Assembly (NCBI GenBank): GCA_039815055.1
Contig: JBCCAA010000014.1
Coordinates: 1 to 47,672 of the forward strand
Length of the DNA: 47,672 nucleotides
Direction: 5' to 3'
Source of the DNA: UBA5336 sp039815055
GTDB taxonomy: Bacteria; Pseudomonadota; Alphaproteobacteria; Caulobacterales; Hyphomonadaceae
Shown: in pieces, positions 1-7,550 of the stretch
Numbering within the stretch: position 1 is the first letter of the stretch
How the letters are laid out: every line of letters begins with the position of its first letter
Notes under the pieces: model-generated
What the model was told of the DNA's origin: nothing
Databases searched by the model: none
The model's input: only the letters and a program-made list of their open reading frames with translations
Position numbers and translations under genes: made by a program

Positions 1-150
1 CCCCGGAAGACCGCATCATCGCCCCGGTTCGGTCGGTCCGGACCCGCCTGCCATGGGGCGATGACGGGGGTGAGTATGGGGGAGCGTGGGGTGGGTCGGA
101 TAGAGTCTTTGTTTGTTTCCGTGTCGGCCCTTGCGGGCCTCACATGAAAC

Positions 151-272
151 GCGCTCAGGGCTGTTTTGTTTGATCCCCGCTGCGCCTTTGGCTCCGCGAT
201 GGAGCGCGCTCAGGGCTGTTTTGTTTGATCCCCGCTGCGCCTTTGGCTCCGCGATGGAGCGCGCTCAGGGCT
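151..272. repeat. 55-bp direct tandem repeat, 2.2 copies
   Basis: Copies begin at 151, 206 and 261. The first two are identical over 55 bp (151-205 and 206-260); the third stops after about 12 bp (GCGCTCAGGGCTG), where the sequence changes to an extragenic palindrome. There are no unique spacers, so this is not a CRISPR array. The unit contains GGAGCGCGCT across the junction and has no obvious coding content. It probably arose by slippage or unequal exchange. Confidence 0.85.
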
Positions 273-282
273 GAATTACTCC

Positions 283-413
283 CCGTCATCCCGGACGGCG
301 CGAAGCGACGATCCGGGACCCATCTCCGAGAGCTGCAACACAGCACAGGTCTCACCAGCAAGCGGGTAGAACTCACAAAATATGGGTCCCGCGATCAAGT
401 CGCGGGATGACGG
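283..413. repeat. Inverted pair of extragenic palindromic (REP/BIME-like) elements
   Basis: Two related elements face each other. The left (283-323) begins CCGTCATCCC and ends GGGACCCAT, with internal arms TCCCGGA (289-295) and TCCGGGA (312-318). The right (382-413) is its inverted counterpart: it begins ATGGGTCCC and ends GGGATGACGG, with perfect 8-bp arms TCCCGCGA (387-394) and TCGCGGGA (400-407) around TCAAG. The outer ends are exact reverse complements. A 58-bp spacer separates them. Elements with these ends are, to my recollection, common between genes in alphaproteobacteria. Confidence 0.75.
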
Positions 414-432
414 TGCTTTGTCGGGTCATTTT

Positions 433-502
433 CCCGGGCTTGACCCGGGCTCTCTCCAAACACCGCGCGCCTTACCAAGAAGGCCCCGGATCAAGCCCGG
501 GG
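433..502. repeat. GC-rich inverted repeat pair
   Basis: CCCGGGCTTGACCCGGG (433-449) is almost the reverse complement of CCCCGGATCAAGCCCGGGG (484-502). The pair could fold into a long stem around about 35 bp. It resembles a second class of dispersed extragenic repeat next to the REP-like pair. Function is unknown; a transcript-end structure for the gene on its right is possible. Confidence 0.6.
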
Positions 503-544
503 AGGCGGGGTGTGGGGTTCTGGCGCTTACCCCAAGTTCCGCTC

Positions 545-564
545 ATGCCTGCGCACGCAGGCAT
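545..564. repeat. Short perfect inverted repeat before the stop of the EEP gene
   Basis: ATGCCTGCG (545-553) and CGCAGGCAT (556-564) are exact reverse complements separated by CA. The palindrome lies 15 bp beyond the stop codon of the minus-strand EEP-family gene, so it may act in ending or stabilising that transcript. There is no T-run next to it, so a classical intrinsic terminator is not supported. Confidence 0.5.
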
Positions 565-579
565 CAGAGCCAGACCTAC

Positions 580-1947
580 TCACTCCTCACTGCGCTTCGC
601 CTCTTCTGCCTTTCGGCGCTTTTTCACGCGGTCGGCGCGGCCGGAGGCGACAAATTTGAAGATCTGCCAGGCCTCACCGAGCGTCATTTTACGGTCGGGG
701 CGCGCCACGCCTTCTTTGGCTTTCTTGGCGACTTTAGGCCGCCTGCGCTTGCGCACTTTCGCGGTAACAGGATGCAAGGGCGGGGCTTCGCCAACCGGCT
801 GGCATTCGAGCAGGGGTACAGCAACGCCGTCGCTGTCATGTTCGATCTGACCCGGCACATCCCCGGCGGACAATTCATCCGAGACGTTGTGGAGCAGATG
901 CTCATCGGAGAAATCGATCGCGAGTTCCACCCAAAGCGGCAGGTGATCTGACATCTGCCAGGTCATCCAGCGCTTGGCGTAATAGTCCTTATCCTTGCCC
1001 GCATCTTTCGGATTACCCTGTGGGCCAAGGTCGCGGTGGCGCTCCGGCAGCACGGGGGCGTAGTGGTGATAGTGGTCTCGCTTAAACAGAGACTTGGTGA
1101 AATTAAACACCCCGGCAGACAGGAACGTCACCTCATCACGCTTCGTGCGGAAGGCGATCTGGTCATAATATTTCGTACCCAGGACGTTCGACGGAAAGAG
1201 TTCCGGCGGAAGAATGAAACCGGCCTTGGTCAGCGCGGTCATGGTTTCGTCCATGGTGTTCTTGATGTTGAAATCGCCCAGCAGGATGTAGTTTTCCTTT
1301 TCCCGGTCCGCCCGTTTGGACATCTCCTCGGCGATGTATTCAATCTCCGCCACCCGGCGCTGGTAACCTTCTGATCCCTTGGTGTTGGACCCGAAGAAGA
1401 TGTGAACCGTGCACAGGGAGAATTTGAACCATCCCGCCTGAAACGACACCAGGAACGGCGTGCGGGCGAACTGTTGCTCATCGGGCAGAAGCGCATGTTT
1501 TGGCAGCACAACCTCGCCAGCCACATTGCGGAACTGGACTTTCGATTTGTCGTAGACAAACGCCATGCGTTCGCGATTGCCGCCCGCCCCGGTGGTGACA
1601 TCGGTGGCAATGAAATCCCAGTCCGGCCCCAGCAGGCGCATCACCTGTTTCAGCGGTTCGAGGTCTTCATTGATCTCCTGGATGGCGCAGATGTCGAAGG
1701 CGGAGATCACCTCGGCGATATAGAACAGGCTTTCGCGGCGGCGCGGGCCGTGGCGAAACTTGTTGTTGTCAAAATCGCGGATATTCCAGGTGCCGATGAT
1801 GATTGACGCTTCACGGGTGCGACGCGGCACGCCGGTGGGAACGGCTTCGCGAAGCTGTGCACGCAGGTCGAGCAAGCGCCGTGAGACCCAGTCGGTTTCG
1901 GCTTCGGAGAACAAACGCCGATTGCGCAGATCCCGGTAGAACACCAT
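580..1947 (-). CDS. Endonuclease/exonuclease/phosphatase (EEP) family protein
   Basis: A 455-residue cytoplasmic protein with no signal peptide. The EEP (DNase I/ExoIII/inositol-phosphatase) fold is shown by its usual metal and catalytic motifs in order: GTWNIR (Asn55), AIQEI (Glu91), ILLGDFN and a C-terminal MSDHLPLWVEL with the SDH catalytic triad end. Such enzymes cleave phosphodiesters in nucleic acids or phospholipids with Mg2+; the substrate here is unknown. After the fold, roughly the last 75 residues are rich in Lys and Arg, which could bind nucleic acid. The ATG at 1947 is preceded by a modest GGGGATGG Shine-Dalgarno-like stretch. It is transcribed away from the EVE-domain gene, with a 134-bp shared upstream region. 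Confidence 0.85.
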   Translation of the reverse strand: MVFYRDLRNRRLFSEAETDWVSRRLLDLRAQLREAVPTGVPRRTREASIIIGTWNIRDFDNNKFRHGPRRRESLFYIAEVISAFDICAIQEINEDLEPLKQVMRLLGPDWDFIATDVTTGAGGNRERMAFVYDKSKVQFRNVAGEVVLPKHALLPDEQQFARTPFLVSFQAGWFKFSLCTVHIFFGSNTKGSEGYQRRVAEIEYIAEEMSKRADREKENYILLGDFNIKNTMDETMTALTKAGFILPPELFPSNVLGTKYYDQIAFRTKRDEVTFLSAGVFNFTKSLFKRDHYHHYAPVLPERHRDLGPQGNPKDAGKDKDYYAKRWMTWQMSDHLPLWVELAIDFSDEHLLHNVSDELSAGDVPGQIEHDSDGVAVPLLECQPVGEAPPLHPVTAKVRKRRRPKVAKKAKEGVARPDRKMTLGEAWQIFKFVASGRADRVKKRRKAEEAKRSEE

Positions 1948-2081
1948 GGCCGTCCATCCCCTGAGGCGCGCCTTCTGCGCGATCTGTTAACGCATCCTTT
2001 GGAATGGTTAGCGACTGGTTAATTGGCCAGGGGTGCAGGCGTGCTAAATAAGCTGTCCAGACTGATTCCGGAGACCCTTTC

Positions 2082-2519
2082 ATGCGCTATTGGCTGTTTA
2101 AGTCCGAACCCTTCAAGTGGAGTTGGGAACATCAAAAGGCCAAGGGCGAGGCGGGCGAAGAGTGGGATGGCATCCGCAACTACCAGGCTCGCAACAACAT
2201 GCGCGAGATGAAGATCGGTGATCGCGGCTTCTTCTACCATTCCAATGAGGGGCTTGAAGTGGTCGGTGTGGTGGAAGTGTCAGCCGAGAGCGCGCCCGAC
2301 AGCACCACCGATGATGAGCGCTGGGATTGCGTCCATATCCGCGCACTCGTCGATGTGCCGGAACCTGTGTCGCTGAAAGCGGTGAAGGCGAATGGGAAGC
2401 TTGCTGAGATGAGCCTGGTGACAAGCATGCGCCTGTCGGTGCAGCCTGTGCTGGAAGAGGAATGGATCGAGGTTTGCCGGATGGGCAGGCTGGACGGTAA
2501 GACGTTGAAGCCACTGTAG
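2082..2519 (+). CDS. EVE domain-containing protein
   Basis: A 145-residue protein that is one EVE domain from end to end, the fold shared with thymocyte nuclear protein 1 and related to PUA/YTH domains. It starts with the typical YWLFKSEP and contains WDGIRNYQARNNMR and GDRGFFYHSN, the family's most conserved blocks. EVE domains are thought to recognise modified bases in RNA or DNA; some sit beside restriction or toxin genes, but this one does not. GGAGA lies 8 nt before the ATG. The downstream DUF4329 reading frame starts only 15 bp after the stop, so the two may be co-transcribed. Confidence 0.93.
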   Translation: MRYWLFKSEPFKWSWEHQKAKGEAGEEWDGIRNYQARNNMREMKIGDRGFFYHSNEGLEVVGVVEVSAESAPDSTTDDERWDCVHIRALVDVPEPVSLKAVKANGKLAEMSLVTSMRLSVQPVLEEEWIEVCRMGRLDGKTLKPL

Positions 2520-2534
2520 GAGGCGAGACACGAG

Positions 2535-3098
2535 ATGAGCTCCATGCGATTGATCTGGCTTGCGGCAACGACCCTCATGTTGGCGGCCTGCGCGACGGCC
2601 CCGGTCAAGGGTGCGAGCCTCCCGCTCGATGCGTCGTCAAAAGCTGCAGAGTTTGAGTTCGCCAAGCAGACTCTTCAGGGCCTGCAAAAGCGCTCGATCG
2701 ACCAGAACCGCGAGTATTGCGGCTATCTCGGCCTGGAAACGGATGGCAGCTTGTGGGCCTCGCAAGCCACACCCGGGGAGGAAGGCTCGTGCTGGTCAAA
2801 ACGGCCGCCAAAACGCATCAAGGTAACCGCCTCCTACCATACCCACGCGGCCTATTCCGCGGCCTATGATAGTTAAGTGCCATCAAGCTGGGACATGCTT
2901 GGCGATATCGACGAGGAGATTGACGGCTACATTTCCACGCCTGGTGGACGTTTCTGGTTTGTCGACTCGTCTGAGGAACTCGCTGCGCAGATCTGCGGCG
3001 AGCACTGCCTGACCAGCGACCCGCGCTACCGGCCGGAAATCGACTATGACGTCGCCGAGACCTATACGCTCAAAGAGCTGATGAAGTTCGGGTTTTGA
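2535..3098 (+). pseudogene. DUF4329 (JAB-like) lipoprotein interrupted by an in-frame TAA
   Basis: One continuous frame encodes a DUF4329-type lipoprotein but is cut by TAA at 2874-2876. The first part (113 residues) has a signal peptide with lipobox LAAC (Cys19), then REYCGY (Glu60) and ASYHTH (His102, His104). The frame resumes at once with VPSSWDMLGDID, GYISTPGGRFWFVD and a Cys-rich end. Relatives read YDSEVPS across this point, so GAA to TAA, a single base change, explains the stop. In the JAMM/JAB-like metal site the Glu and HxH lie before the stop and the SxxD after it, so neither half should be active alone. The coding pattern after the stop is well kept, which argues for a recent mutation, readthrough, or a sequencing error. 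GTG at 2877 could restart translation. Confidence 0.75.
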
Positions 3099-3442
3099 CA
3101 GACGTCACGCTCTTTCGCCCGGTCGGTTCCGCCGAACTTTTGAAGATCAAGGCCTCCGGCTGGCGTGCTTTTCCGCAGCGGTTGCCAGATCAGCCGATCT
3201 TTTATCCCGTGACGAACTTTGAATATGCCGAGATGATCGCGCGCGACTGGAACGTCAAATACAATGATGACGGGAAAGGCTTTGTGACACGCTTCGACGT
3301 CATGGCGCAGGTCGCAAATCGCTACGAGCGCAAAGTAGTCGGTGGGCGAGAATGCGAAGAGCTATGGGTGCCGGCAGAAGAGCTCTCCGCATTCAACGAT
3401 GCGATCATTGGCCTGATCACCGTGGTTGCGGAATATGGCTGA
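3095..3442 (+). CDS. Small conserved protein, annotated in relatives as ADP-ribosylation/crystallin J1
   Basis: A 115-residue soluble protein. I recognise the pattern LFRPVGSAELLKI, GWRAFPQRLPDQPIFYPV, ARDWN and ELWVPAEEL from a small family that databases label ADP-ribosylation/crystallin J1; no enzyme activity is established from the sequence. The start is TTG at 3095, which overlaps the TGA of the DUF4329 frame (TTGA), so translation is probably coupled to that gene. If the upstream TAA blocks ribosomes, expression of this gene may fall too. Its stop (TGA, 3440-3442) is one base from the stop of the converging peptidase gene. Confidence 0.8.
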   Translation: MTDVTLFRPVGSAELLKIKASGWRAFPQRLPDQPIFYPVTNFEYAEMIARDWNVKYNDDGKGFVTRFDVMAQVANRYERKVVGGRECEELWVPAEELSAFNDAIIGLITVVAEYG

Positions 3443-3443
3443 C

Positions 3444-5666
3444 CTAGTCGGACCGCCCGACCGCCCTTAGGGCAAAGGCATACTCAATCGCGGTTTCCTT
3501 CAGCCCTTCAAAGCGCCCGGATGCGCCGCCATGGCCTGAATCCATGTTGATACGCAGATAGTATGGCCCGCCATCAGGTGCCTCATGGCGCAGGGCGGCG
3601 GCCCACTTCGCGGGCTCCCAATACGTCACACGAGGATCGGTCAGACCACCCGTGATCAGCATCTGAGGATAGGCTTGATCGCTCACCTGATCATAGGGGC
3701 TGTAGGCCAGCATGGTATCATAGTCTTCAGCGCTGGTTAGCGGATTGCCCCATTCGGGCCATTCCGGCGGGGTCAGCGGCAGGCTCTCATCGGACATGGT
3801 GTTGATCACATCCACGAACGGCACCGCGGCAATGATGCCCGCAAACAGCTCCGGGTCCATGTTGGCCGCAGCCCCCATCAGCAGGCCGCCAGCCGAGCCT
3901 CCATGGCCGACAACGCCGCCTTCATAGCCATACCCCTCGCTGACGAGGTATCGGCCGGCAGAGATATAGTCCTTGAACGTGTTGGGTTTCTTCTCAAGTT
4001 TCCCGTCAAGATACCATTGGTATCCCTTGGCCTGCGACCCGCGCACATGCGCAATAGCGTAGATGAAGCCCCGGTCGACCAGACTCAGGCGAGAAATGCG
4101 GAAATCAGCCGGAATGGTAACGCCGTAGGAGCCATAGCCGTAAAGCAAGAGCGGGGCGGTGCCATCCACCGGCGTCTCCTTGTGTCGAACGAGCGTTACG
4201 GGAACCGTCTCGCCGTCATGGGCGGGCGCCAGGATCCGGTCCACCACATAATCGCTGGCCTCATGGCCGGACGGCACTTCGCGTGTTTTGCGCAAGGTGC
4301 GCTCTCCTGTGGCCAGGTCATAGTCGAACACCTGGTCGGGCGTGGACGGGCTGGCATAGTCATAGCGCACCAGGCTGGTCTCAAATCCAAAGCTGGCCGA
4401 CATATCCAGATCATAGGCGGCCTCATCGAACGCGATGACGCTTTCAGCGCCGGTTGCCGCCTCGCGTACAACGATCTGCGGCAGGCCATCCTTGCGCTCC
4501 ATCCGCACCAGATGATTTTTCAGTGCGTCCATGCCGAGGATCAGCGTGCCGGGACGATGGGGCACCAGGTCGGTCCAGTTGTCCCGTCCGGGGGCATTGA
4601 CCGGCGCGGTGACCAGTTTGAAATCCACGGCGCCGTCGGCATTGGTGGAGATCACAAAATCCCCGTTCCAGTGCTCAACACTGTACTCAACACCCTCTTC
4701 GCGCGGCGCGATGACGGTCGGCGCGGTGCCAGCGAGCGCGTCTGCAGGAATGAAATGATATTCAGACGTGGAGTGATCGCCCGCACCGATCATGATGAAC
4801 TCACCCGAGGCGCTTTTGCCAACACCGACAAAGAATCCGGGATTTTCTTCGCGATAGACCTCGATAGAGCCCTCGCCGCCAAGGGTATACGCATGCACCG
4901 CCGCCGGGCGGCCATTTTCATCGCGTTCGACCCAATACAGAGTCTTGGAGTCCGAAGACCATTCAATGGAGCCATAGGTGCGCGGTATAAAATCCGGCAG
5001 GTCTTCACCGGTCTCGGCATCGCGGAACCGCACGTCATAGAACTCGCTGCCCTGGTCATCATAGCTATAGGCAATGATCTTGTGGTCGGGGGAGTTTTCC
5101 AGATCACCGAAGCTGAAATAGGCTTTGCCGTCTCCCATGGCGTCGCCATCAAGCAGGATCTGATCTTCAGCGTCTGCGTCATAGAGATCAGCCACCGGTT
5201 TGCGCGCGATGATCGGATACTCACCGCCGATGCGATAGCGTGTCAGGTAGGCCCATGGACCTTCAACGCGCGGCAGGGAGCTGTCGTCCTCCTTGATACG
5301 GCCGCGCATTTCTTCAAACAGAGCGTCGCGAAGCGCCTTTGTCGGCTCTTCCAGCATGGCCCTGGTGTAGGCGTTTTCGGCCTCCAGATAGTCGCGAATA
5401 TCGGCGCGCAGTACGGACGGGTCATCCATTACTGCCTGCCAGTTATCGTCCTTCATCCAATGGTAGGGATCGACCCGCGTGCGACCAACCTGCTCGATGA
5501 CGGTCTCTATTCTTGGCGCTGTCGGTGGTGCCATGCCGGGGGATTCAGCGGCGATGGTGAGGTTGTCGATCATGGGCGTGGAAGTCGCTTCTGTTTGAGA
5601 GGGTGTGACGCAGCCGGTGAGGATAAGCACGGCGGCGGCGGCACTGAACATCGAGTGTCTGAACAT
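3444..5666 (-). CDS. ptrB: Oligopeptidase B-like S9 serine peptidase, predicted lipoprotein
   Basis: A 740-residue S9A peptidase. Residues 1-19 form a lipoprotein signal (LILTGC, Cys19), then a linker, the family's VDPYHWMKDDN block near 65-74, a beta-propeller domain to about 430, and an alpha/beta-hydrolase domain. The catalytic triad is visible: Ser591 in GGSAGG, Asp677 in LTDPRV and His712 in DSGHGG. GGSAGG is the oligopeptidase B form of the nucleophile elbow. Family members cut short peptides after Arg or Lys. Most oligopeptidases B are cytosolic and about 690 residues; the lipobox and longer N-terminus place this one in the cell envelope, probably feeding on environmental peptides. A GGAGAGCC stretch lies just before the ATG. 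Confidence 0.92.
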   Translation of the reverse strand: MFRHSMFSAAAAVLILTGCVTPSQTEATSTPMIDNLTIAAESPGMAPPTAPRIETVIEQVGRTRVDPYHWMKDDNWQAVMDDPSVLRADIRDYLEAENAYTRAMLEEPTKALRDALFEEMRGRIKEDDSSLPRVEGPWAYLTRYRIGGEYPIIARKPVADLYDADAEDQILLDGDAMGDGKAYFSFGDLENSPDHKIIAYSYDDQGSEFYDVRFRDAETGEDLPDFIPRTYGSIEWSSDSKTLYWVERDENGRPAAVHAYTLGGEGSIEVYREENPGFFVGVGKSASGEFIMIGAGDHSTSEYHFIPADALAGTAPTVIAPREEGVEYSVEHWNGDFVISTNADGAVDFKLVTAPVNAPGRDNWTDLVPHRPGTLILGMDALKNHLVRMERKDGLPQIVVREAATGAESVIAFDEAAYDLDMSASFGFETSLVRYDYASPSTPDQVFDYDLATGERTLRKTREVPSGHEASDYVVDRILAPAHDGETVPVTLVRHKETPVDGTAPLLLYGYGSYGVTIPADFRISRLSLVDRGFIYAIAHVRGSQAKGYQWYLDGKLEKKPNTFKDYISAGRYLVSEGYGYEGGVVGHGGSAGGLLMGAAANMDPELFAGIIAAVPFVDVINTMSDESLPLTPPEWPEWGNPLTSAEDYDTMLAYSPYDQVSDQAYPQMLITGGLTDPRVTYWEPAKWAAALRHEAPDGGPYYLRINMDSGHGGASGRFEGLKETAIEYAFALRAVGRSD

Positions 5667-5732
5667 TGGAGGCTCTCCGGTGTTATCGTTTACCGGAATG
5701 GGACACGCGCATCAGCGTTTGTCCAGAGTGGA

Positions 5733-6143
5733 CTATTCCTGTGTTGGGCGAAACTCCAGCATCACGCCATTGATGCACCACCGCTCTCCTGTGGGAGGCG
5801 GGCCATCCTTAAAGACATGGCCGTGGTGAAGCCCGCAAATGGCGCAATGGCATTCGGTGCGCGGCAGGATCATCTTGAAATCGGTTTTGGTGTCCATCAC
5901 GCCATCCTGGGCGGGTTGGAAAAAGCTGGGCCAGCCGGTGCCGCTGTCGAATTTGTGCTCAGAACTCCAGACGGCCGTGCCGCACCCTACACAGTGATAC
6001 AGCCCGTCGCGCTTCTCATCATTATGGTTGCCCGGCGTGAACGCACGCTCTGTGCCCTCTTTGACGCCGACACGAAATTCTTCCTCGGTCAGGAGTTCGC
6101 GCCATTCGCGATCATTGCGTGTGATTTTTTCGGGAAGGTCCAT
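5733..6143 (-). CDS. msrB: Peptide-methionine (R)-S-oxide reductase MsrB
   Basis: A 136-residue enzyme that reduces the R-form of methionine sulfoxide in proteins using thioredoxin. Zinc-binding pairs are CVGC (51/54) and CAIC (100/103), the substrate loop is SGTGWPSF (68-74), and the catalytic Cys is Cys123 in RWCIN. The last motif is usually RYCIN, a mild change. The frame stays open upstream to 6212, but the ATG at 6143 is chosen because GGAGCAGG lies 5 nt before it and homologs begin near this point. It has no signal peptide, so it acts in the cytoplasm. It lies 66 bp upstream of the peptidase gene on the same strand. Confidence 0.93.
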   Translation of the reverse strand: MDLPEKITRNDREWRELLTEEEFRVGVKEGTERAFTPGNHNDEKRDGLYHCVGCGTAVWSSEHKFDSGTGWPSFFQPAQDGVMDTKTDFKMILPRTECHCAICGLHHGHVFKDGPPPTGERWCINGVMLEFRPTQE

Positions 6144-6189
6144 CGCATCCTGCTCCATGCTCAGGGTTTGACATGGTCGGAGCGGCGTT

Positions 6190-6226
6190 AAAAAGCAACT
6201 GGCCGCACCCATGAGGATGCGGCCAG
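6190..6226 (-). terminator. Intrinsic terminator after the three-repeat protein gene
   Basis: Read on the minus strand, a perfect 9-bp stem CTGGCCGCA/TGCGGCCAG (6218-6226 with 6199-6207) and a 10-nt loop are followed by TTGCTTTTT. It begins 22 bp beyond the stop of the gene at 6249-6932. It therefore separates that gene from msrB, which must have its own promoter in the short gap. Confidence 0.8.
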
Positions 6227-6248
6227 CCGAATTGAATTCAGATTGAGG

Positions 6249-6932
6249 TTAGTTGGGCTTTCCGTACGTGACCTGGCCCATCATGAACAGGGAGCGGCAA
6301 TCGCTTGCATCGGCTTTCACATCGGTCTCCACCGGATCGAGCGCCATGCCGGGTCCTTCAAAGCGCGGGTCATCGCACTCATAGTCGAACGTCCAGTCGC
6401 TGGTGTCGTCGCCGAAATCAATCGCGTCGATCTCCGCAGCGGTGGGTGGCGGCGTGTTGCTGAAGCGCCACTCCGAATCATAGGTCAGGCCGCCAGCTTC
6501 CCAGGCTTCGAGACAGTCGGAACGATCTGCATAGGCGTCTTCGGGTAGCAAAGTGCCAAATGCCATGCCTTCACCGGCAAAGCGCGGGTCATCACACTCC
6601 CCGTCCATCGACCACTCACTGGTGTCGCTACCGAACTGGATGCCATCAACGCGAAGCGCAGGGCGCTCGGCTTCTGACTGGGAGCCCAGCGTGATGTTGC
6701 CAAGCTCATACTGTTCTCGGCAATCGGCGGCGTCCTTGAAGCGGTCAGCATCGACAGCCGGCACAGCCATGCCGGAGCCCTCGAACCGAGGGTCGTCACA
6801 CTCGCCATCATTGGCCCACATGCTTGTGTCATCGCCGAAATCGATCGTTTCGACGTCAGCGCCTTGCGCCGCGGCAATGAGCGGCAGTCCAGCCAGGGCC
6901 AGGGCGGCCGCTGCAGTTGTAAATCGGATCAT
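6249..6932 (-). CDS. Exported protein of three Cys/Asp-rich repeats (ECDDPRF repeats)
   Basis: A 227-residue protein with a Sec signal peptide (residues 1-23, ending AAAQG) followed by three homologous repeats at about 30-80, 98-150 and 171-223. Each repeat reads I-x-FGxDTSxW, then ECDDPRF-x-G-x-GMA, then a (D/S)DC. Each has two cysteines 26 residues apart (45/71, 114/140, 186/212), so one disulfide per repeat is likely. The many Asp residues could bind Ca2+. I know this repeat from the tails of secreted alphaproteobacterial proteins but know no function. ATG 6932 is preceded by AGAGGGG; upstream in-frame starts would bury the signal peptide. A clear terminator follows. Confidence 0.82.
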   Translation of the reverse strand: MIRFTTAAAALALAGLPLIAAAQGADVETIDFGDDTSMWANDGECDDPRFEGSGMAVPAVDADRFKDAADCREQYELGNITLGSQSEAERPALRVDGIQFGSDTSEWSMDGECDDPRFAGEGMAFGTLLPEDAYADRSDCLEAWEAGGLTYDSEWRFSNTPPPTAAEIDAIDFGDDTSDWTFDYECDDPRFEGPGMALDPVETDVKADASDCRSLFMMGQVTYGKPN

Positions 6933-7028
6933 ATCCAATCCCCTCTTTCCATTCGCTTTAAACGTTTGGTCGCAGTCTTTTAAGGCGCTGACAAGGCGCG
7001 CACTGGGCAAAGATAAGGAAGTGAGCGT

Positions 7029-7484
7029 TTACCCATAAAGCACGGATATCGCCTCCGCAACGAGTGCGGGCCGGTCCTGACCTTCAATCTCGATCTTGCT
7101 TTCCATGATCATCTGCTTGCCGCCAGCCTTGTCACTGACAGACAGGCATTTTTGCACAAGGCGCACCTTCGAGCCCACCGGCACCATATTTGTGAAGCGG
7201 ACCTTGTCGGAGCCATAATTGATGCCCCGGGTGACGCCGCTCACGGCAAGCACTTCGGCGCTCAGCATAGGAAGCAAAGACAGCGTGAGATAACCATGGA
7301 CGATGGGGCTTCCCATCTCGCGGGTCGCACGCTCGACATCGACGTGGATCCACTGGTGGTCGCCAGTAGCATCGGCGAACAGGTTCACACGGTCCTGGTC
7401 GATCACATGCCAGTCAGACGCGCCAACGTCCTGTCCAACCAGTGATTCCAACTCAGCAAAATCGACGATACGGGGATCAGCCAT
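7029..7484 (-). CDS. MaoC family (R)-specific enoyl-CoA hydratase-like protein
   Basis: A 151-residue single hot-dog-fold hydratase. The hydratase-2 signature is present as FADATGDHQWIHVD (Asp and His catalytic pair), followed by GSPIVHGYLTLSL. Such enzymes add water to trans-2-enoyl-CoA to give the (R)-3-hydroxyacyl-CoA, linking beta-oxidation to polyester or other lipid synthesis. It is cytoplasmic and complete. The flanking genes are on the same strand but have unrelated roles, so the context does not narrow the substrate. Confidence 0.9.
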   Translation of the reverse strand: MADPRIVDFAELESLVGQDVGASDWHVIDQDRVNLFADATGDHQWIHVDVERATREMGSPIVHGYLTLSLLPMLSAEVLAVSGVTRGINYGSDKVRFTNMVPVGSKVRLVQKCLSVSDKAGGKQMIMESKIEIEGQDRPALVAEAISVLYG

Positions 7485-7550
7485 GGTATTTCCTCCTCAT
7501 TTCCGGACCATCATGTCGCAACAATCTGATTTGCCAAGACTGACGGTGGG

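Larger units (their letters stand above)
1..579. other. Gene-free region rich in short repeats
   Basis: No convincing gene lies here; open frames in it are short and overlap one another. The stretch holds, in order, a 10-bp inverted repeat (16-25 with 55-64) that encloses a GGTCCGGACC palindrome, a 55-bp tandem repeat, an inverted pair of extragenic palindromic elements, a second GC-rich inverted pair and a short perfect hairpin. The first inverted repeat could be the terminator of a gene left of the window, but no T-tract follows it. The 3' edge is the stop codon of the minus-strand gene at 580. Confidence 0.7.

Noticed and set aside
151..272. Tandem repeat considered as a CRISPR array
   Set aside because: Repeats are directly adjacent with no unique spacers, only 2.2 copies, and no cas genes are present.
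2008..2022. TTAG-N7-TTAA resembling a CtrA-binding site between the EEP and EVE genes
   Set aside because: One of the four-base halves deviates from TTAA, and nothing else supports cell-cycle control, so it is not listed as a feature.
3903..6191. A 762-codon open frame on the plus strand opposite the peptidase and msrB genes
   Set aside because: The minus-strand frames carry full catalytic motifs of known families; the plus frame has no recognisable domain and spans two real genes, so it is a high-GC shadow.
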